This document shows, one piece after another, positions 62,169 to 64,000 of a stretch of 64,000 nucleotides of DNA. Both the position numbers and the translations under genes were made by a program. The stretch lies in contig NZ_CP014227.1 in NCBI RefSeq assembly GCF_001553545.1, positions 1,155,001 to 1,219,000 on the forward strand, read 5' to 3'. The notes below the pieces were generated by a model that searched no databases, was not told where the DNA came from, and worked only from the letters and a program-made list of their open reading frames with translations. Source of the stretch: Capnocytophaga haemolytica (GTDB lineage: Bacteria > Bacteroidota > Bacteroidia > Flavobacteriales > Flavobacteriaceae). Each line of letters begins with the position of its first letter. The first letter of the stretch is position 1.

Positions 62169-62203
62169 ATTACTCATTGATCATTGCTCATTCATCATTA
62201 TTT
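62169..62203. repeat. 7-bp-period array (ATTnnTC) over a promoter
   Basis: ATTACTC, ATTGATC, ATTGCTC, ATTCATC, ATTATTT in register. The -33 region of the MFS promoter (ATTG at 62183-62186) lies inside it. Confidence 0.8.
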
Positions 62204-62213
62204 TGTATCTTTG
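62183..62213 (+). promoter_or_regulatory. Promoter of the MFS transporter gene
   Basis: ATTG at 62183-62186, a 19-bp spacer, TATCTTTG at 62206-62213. Transcription should begin near 62220. Confidence 0.7.
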
Positions 62214-62230
62214 CACTCGAATAATACAAT

Positions 62231-62274
62231 TATATAATGACTAAAGAACAAGTATATAATGACTAAAGAACAAG
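62231..62274 (+). repeat. 22-bp perfect tandem duplication at a start codon
   Basis: 62231-62252 and 62253-62274 are identical and each contains ATG with the first codons of the MFS gene. The first ATG (62237) now opens a separate nine-codon frame (MTKEQVYND) that stops at TAA overlapping the true start region; the second ATG (62259) starts the transporter. Confidence 0.95.
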
Positions 62275-63647
62275 ATAAAATATCGCTAAAACTACTTGCG
62301 GCGATCTTTGCCACAGGGGTAATGGTCTTCTGTGGAGTGGTATGTGAAACAGCTATGAACGTGGGCTTTCCTACACTGATGCGTGAGTTTGGTGTGGGTA
62401 CAGCTACCGTGCAGTGGCTCACTACGGGCTATCTGCTCATATTGGCACTCATAGTGCCACTGTCCTCTTTCTTAAAACAGCGATTTCACACCCGTAGGCT
62501 ATTTGTAACCGCCTCAGTGCTTTTCCTCTTAGGGACACTCTTATGCGCTATGGCAGGGCAGTTCTCACTCTTGCTCTTCGGGCGATTGGTGCAGGGGGTA
62601 GGCACAGGCATCGCTTTACCGCTGATGTTCAACATCGTATTAGAGCAAGCACCCGCCTCAAAGATAGGCCTATTGATGGGCTCAGCATCGCTTATCACGG
62701 CAATGGCACCCGCCTTAGGACCCGTGCTCGGAGGCTTACTCATCGATGCATACAGCTGGCGAATGATCTTCTGGGCGCTGGTGCCCCTCTTAGGGGTATC
62801 GTTGCTGCTGGGGGCGGTCTCCATCACCCAAACAAGTGCGCTGGTAAAGGCACACTTTGCCCTGATTGATTACTTATTGTTGGCAGTGTGCTTTGTGTGC
62901 TTCATCCTCGCTATAGAGCGACTCAGTGAAGGCGTATCACTGCTTACCTTAGGGTTATTCGCAGTTTCACTGCTCGCCTTGTGGGGCTTTGTAGTACTTT
63001 CGCGGCGCAAAGAGCCACTGATACACCTTTCGGTATTTGCAAATCGAACATTTCTCTTGAGCGTTGGGTATATCCTCATAGTGCAGTTTGTGGTGTTAGC
63101 ACTGGGTTATCTGATTCCGAACTACTCGCAGTTGGTGGCGAGCAATAGTGCCAGTGTAGCAGGCTCATTGCTCCTACCCGGGACCTTACTCGGCGCGGTA
63201 TTGGCACCCATTAGTGGCAAGCTCTTCGATACCTACGGGGCACGACCTCCAATTGTGGTGGGGAGTATGCTGGTGGTGGTATCGCTGCTGCTTTTTAGTG
63301 GGTATAGTGCGGCACTCACTACACTGCTCTTTATGGTCTTCTATGTGCTCTACGCCTTGGGACAAGGGCTCTCGGTGGGCAACACAATGACCAACGGACT
63401 AAGGCAACTCACCCCTGAGCTACAAGCCGATGGCAATGCAGTGATCAACACCTTGCAACAGCTTGCAGGGGCAGTTGGGACGGCTATTGCAGCGGCATTG
63501 GTGGCTATGGCACAACGTGAGTGCCCCACAGCCCTTGCTGAAAGTACCCTCAGAGGTAGTCAGCACGCTTTCTGTCTGCTCGCTATACTGGGCGTAATAG
63601 GGGCAGTGCTTGTCGGGGTGATGTTTTATGGGAGAAAGAAGGCATAA
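62259..63647 (+). CDS. MFS drug efflux transporter (DHA2/EmrB-QacA type)
   Basis: A 462-residue major facilitator with about 14 membrane helices. Family features are the early VQWLTTGYLLILALIVPLSSFL segment, RLVQGVGTGIALPLMFNIV (motif-like loop), and motif C GSASLITAMAPALGPVLGGLL, the mark of proton/drug antiporters. It probably exports toxic compounds, substrate unknown. The start is the second ATG of a 22-bp duplication. A SUKH-domain gene begins 1 bp after the stop and may be co-transcribed. Confidence 0.92.
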   Translation: MTKEQDKISLKLLAAIFATGVMVFCGVVCETAMNVGFPTLMREFGVGTATVQWLTTGYLLILALIVPLSSFLKQRFHTRRLFVTASVLFLLGTLLCAMAGQFSLLLFGRLVQGVGTGIALPLMFNIVLEQAPASKIGLLMGSASLITAMAPALGPVLGGLLIDAYSWRMIFWALVPLLGVSLLLGAVSITQTSALVKAHFALIDYLLLAVCFVCFILAIERLSEGVSLLTLGLFAVSLLALWGFVVLSRRKEPLIHLSVFANRTFLLSVGYILIVQFVVLALGYLIPNYSQLVASNSASVAGSLLLPGTLLGAVLAPISGKLFDTYGARPPIVVGSMLVVVSLLLFSGYSAALTTLLFMVFYVLYALGQGLSVGNTMTNGLRQLTPELQADGNAVINTLQQLAGAVGTAIAAALVAMAQRECPTALAESTLRGSQHAFCLLAILGVIGAVLVGVMFYGRKKA

Positions 63648-63648
63648 T

Positions 63649-64000
63649 ATGAGGAAATTAGCATTGTTTAAAGGTATACCTCTTGAGATTATAGGGCGAA
63701 AGGTAAATAGGGAGTATATCCATAGTATTATCCCTAATGATTTTAAAGCGAAGGATTTTTTAGTAGCTTTTTATTTAGAGTACAATGGACTGTATTTTAC
63801 AGAAGGTGCACAGTTTATTGAGAATAAAGGAGTTGATGGTGATTATGGAATTGAGATTGAGCTATTTTATAGGATAGAAAATAAATTGCCTGAGATATGG
63901 GAAGCTACTAAAGAGATCTCCCCAGAGGCTCGTCTTTTTGCAGAAAGAAACTTCCCAATAGGTAGGGATAGCTCTGGGAATGAGTTTTGGGTAGATATGT
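63649..64000 (+). CDS. SMI1/KNR4 (SUKH) family protein, 3' end outside window
   Basis: The first 117 residues of a protein starting MRKLALFKGIPLEIIGRKV. The segment DFKAKDFLVAFYLEYNGLYF followed by EGAQFIENKG is the SUKH pattern (a short helix, then ..YNGxxF..G). These proteins often act as immunity factors against polymorphic toxins; no toxin gene is in the window. It begins 1 base after the MFS stop (TAATATG), so translation may be coupled. Codon use is A+T-richer than in the MFS gene, suggesting separate origin. Confidence 0.75.
   Translation, partial: MRKLALFKGIPLEIIGRKVNREYIHSIIPNDFKAKDFLVAFYLEYNGLYFTEGAQFIENKGVDGDYGIEIELFYRIENKLPEIWEATKEISPEARLFAERNFPIGRDSSGNEFWVDM

Noticed and set aside
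62237..62266. Regulatory leader peptide of the MFS gene
   Set aside because: The nine-codon frame is explained fully by the 22-bp duplication and has no attenuator structure; kept only as part of the duplication finding.

Overview
The window looks like a chromosome segment of a Flavobacteriia-type Bacteroidota, most probably a Capnocytophaga. The reasons are: promoters of the form TTTG-N17..20-TAnnTTTG in front of many genes; almost no Shine-Dalgarno sequences; a fused SecDF; the rpmB-rpmG-DUF4295-ftsY order; Bacteroidota-type outer-membrane barrels; and a membrane pyrophosphatase carrying an OmpA domain. The genus is an inference; the phylum and class are well supported. Coding density is high and no rRNA or tRNA gene was seen.

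Layout. 1-2053: end of an AsmA-like gene and phoH. 2127-8416: a sugar operon (sugar nucleotidyltransferase, NahK-like hexosamine/sugar kinase, YciI protein, galK, galM, class II galT) able to turn galactose, and probably N-acetylhexosamines, into nucleotide sugars. 8451-9338: an IS5-type insertion sequence. 9583-14648: an RND efflux adaptor and pump with a broken DUF1304 gene between them. 14713-16269: RNase H and a three-domain Nfu protein. 16280-21761 (minus): a compact operon pyrH, two paralogous small membrane proteins, frr, a broken SUKH gene, prfB with its programmed frameshift, a cytosolic GH13 enzyme and a degenerate Mur-ligase-like protein. 22021-27532 (minus): mscL, an M3 lipoprotein peptidase and the pyrophosphatase-OmpA fusion. 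28048-33749: an NlpC/P60-like protein lacking its catalytic cysteine, mnmE, rpmB, rpmG, DUF4295, ftsY and a thioredoxin-like lipoprotein. 34385-39367: SUFU-domain protein, thrC, two outer-membrane barrels and an AraC regulator. 39998-54586: an M16 peptidase pair, HAD phosphatase, quinol NO reductase, SecDF, lipoamide dehydrogenase, proline dehydrogenase, an unknown protein and an L-lactate dehydrogenase-like flavoenzyme. 54721-61944: a surface-polysaccharide export operon (Wza-like, two Wzz-like, HAD, and an OafA-type acyltransferase out of frame at a GACA repeat). 62259-64000: a DHA2-type MFS pump and the start of a SUKH protein.

Most unusual structure. Many intergenic gaps are built of degenerate short-period DNA. 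At about fourteen places the period is exactly 7 bp, each place with its own 7-mer, sometimes as inverted pairs or beside terminators, and once inside a reading frame. At five places the period is 11 bp, three or four of them sharing a TCCG/CGGA core. I know of no named family that explains these. Other points of interest are the acyltransferase repeat (a possible phase switch, here OFF), two pseudoenzymes (NlpC/P60 and Mur ligase), the pyrophosphatase-OmpA fusion, and tandem 21/22-bp duplications exactly at two start codons.
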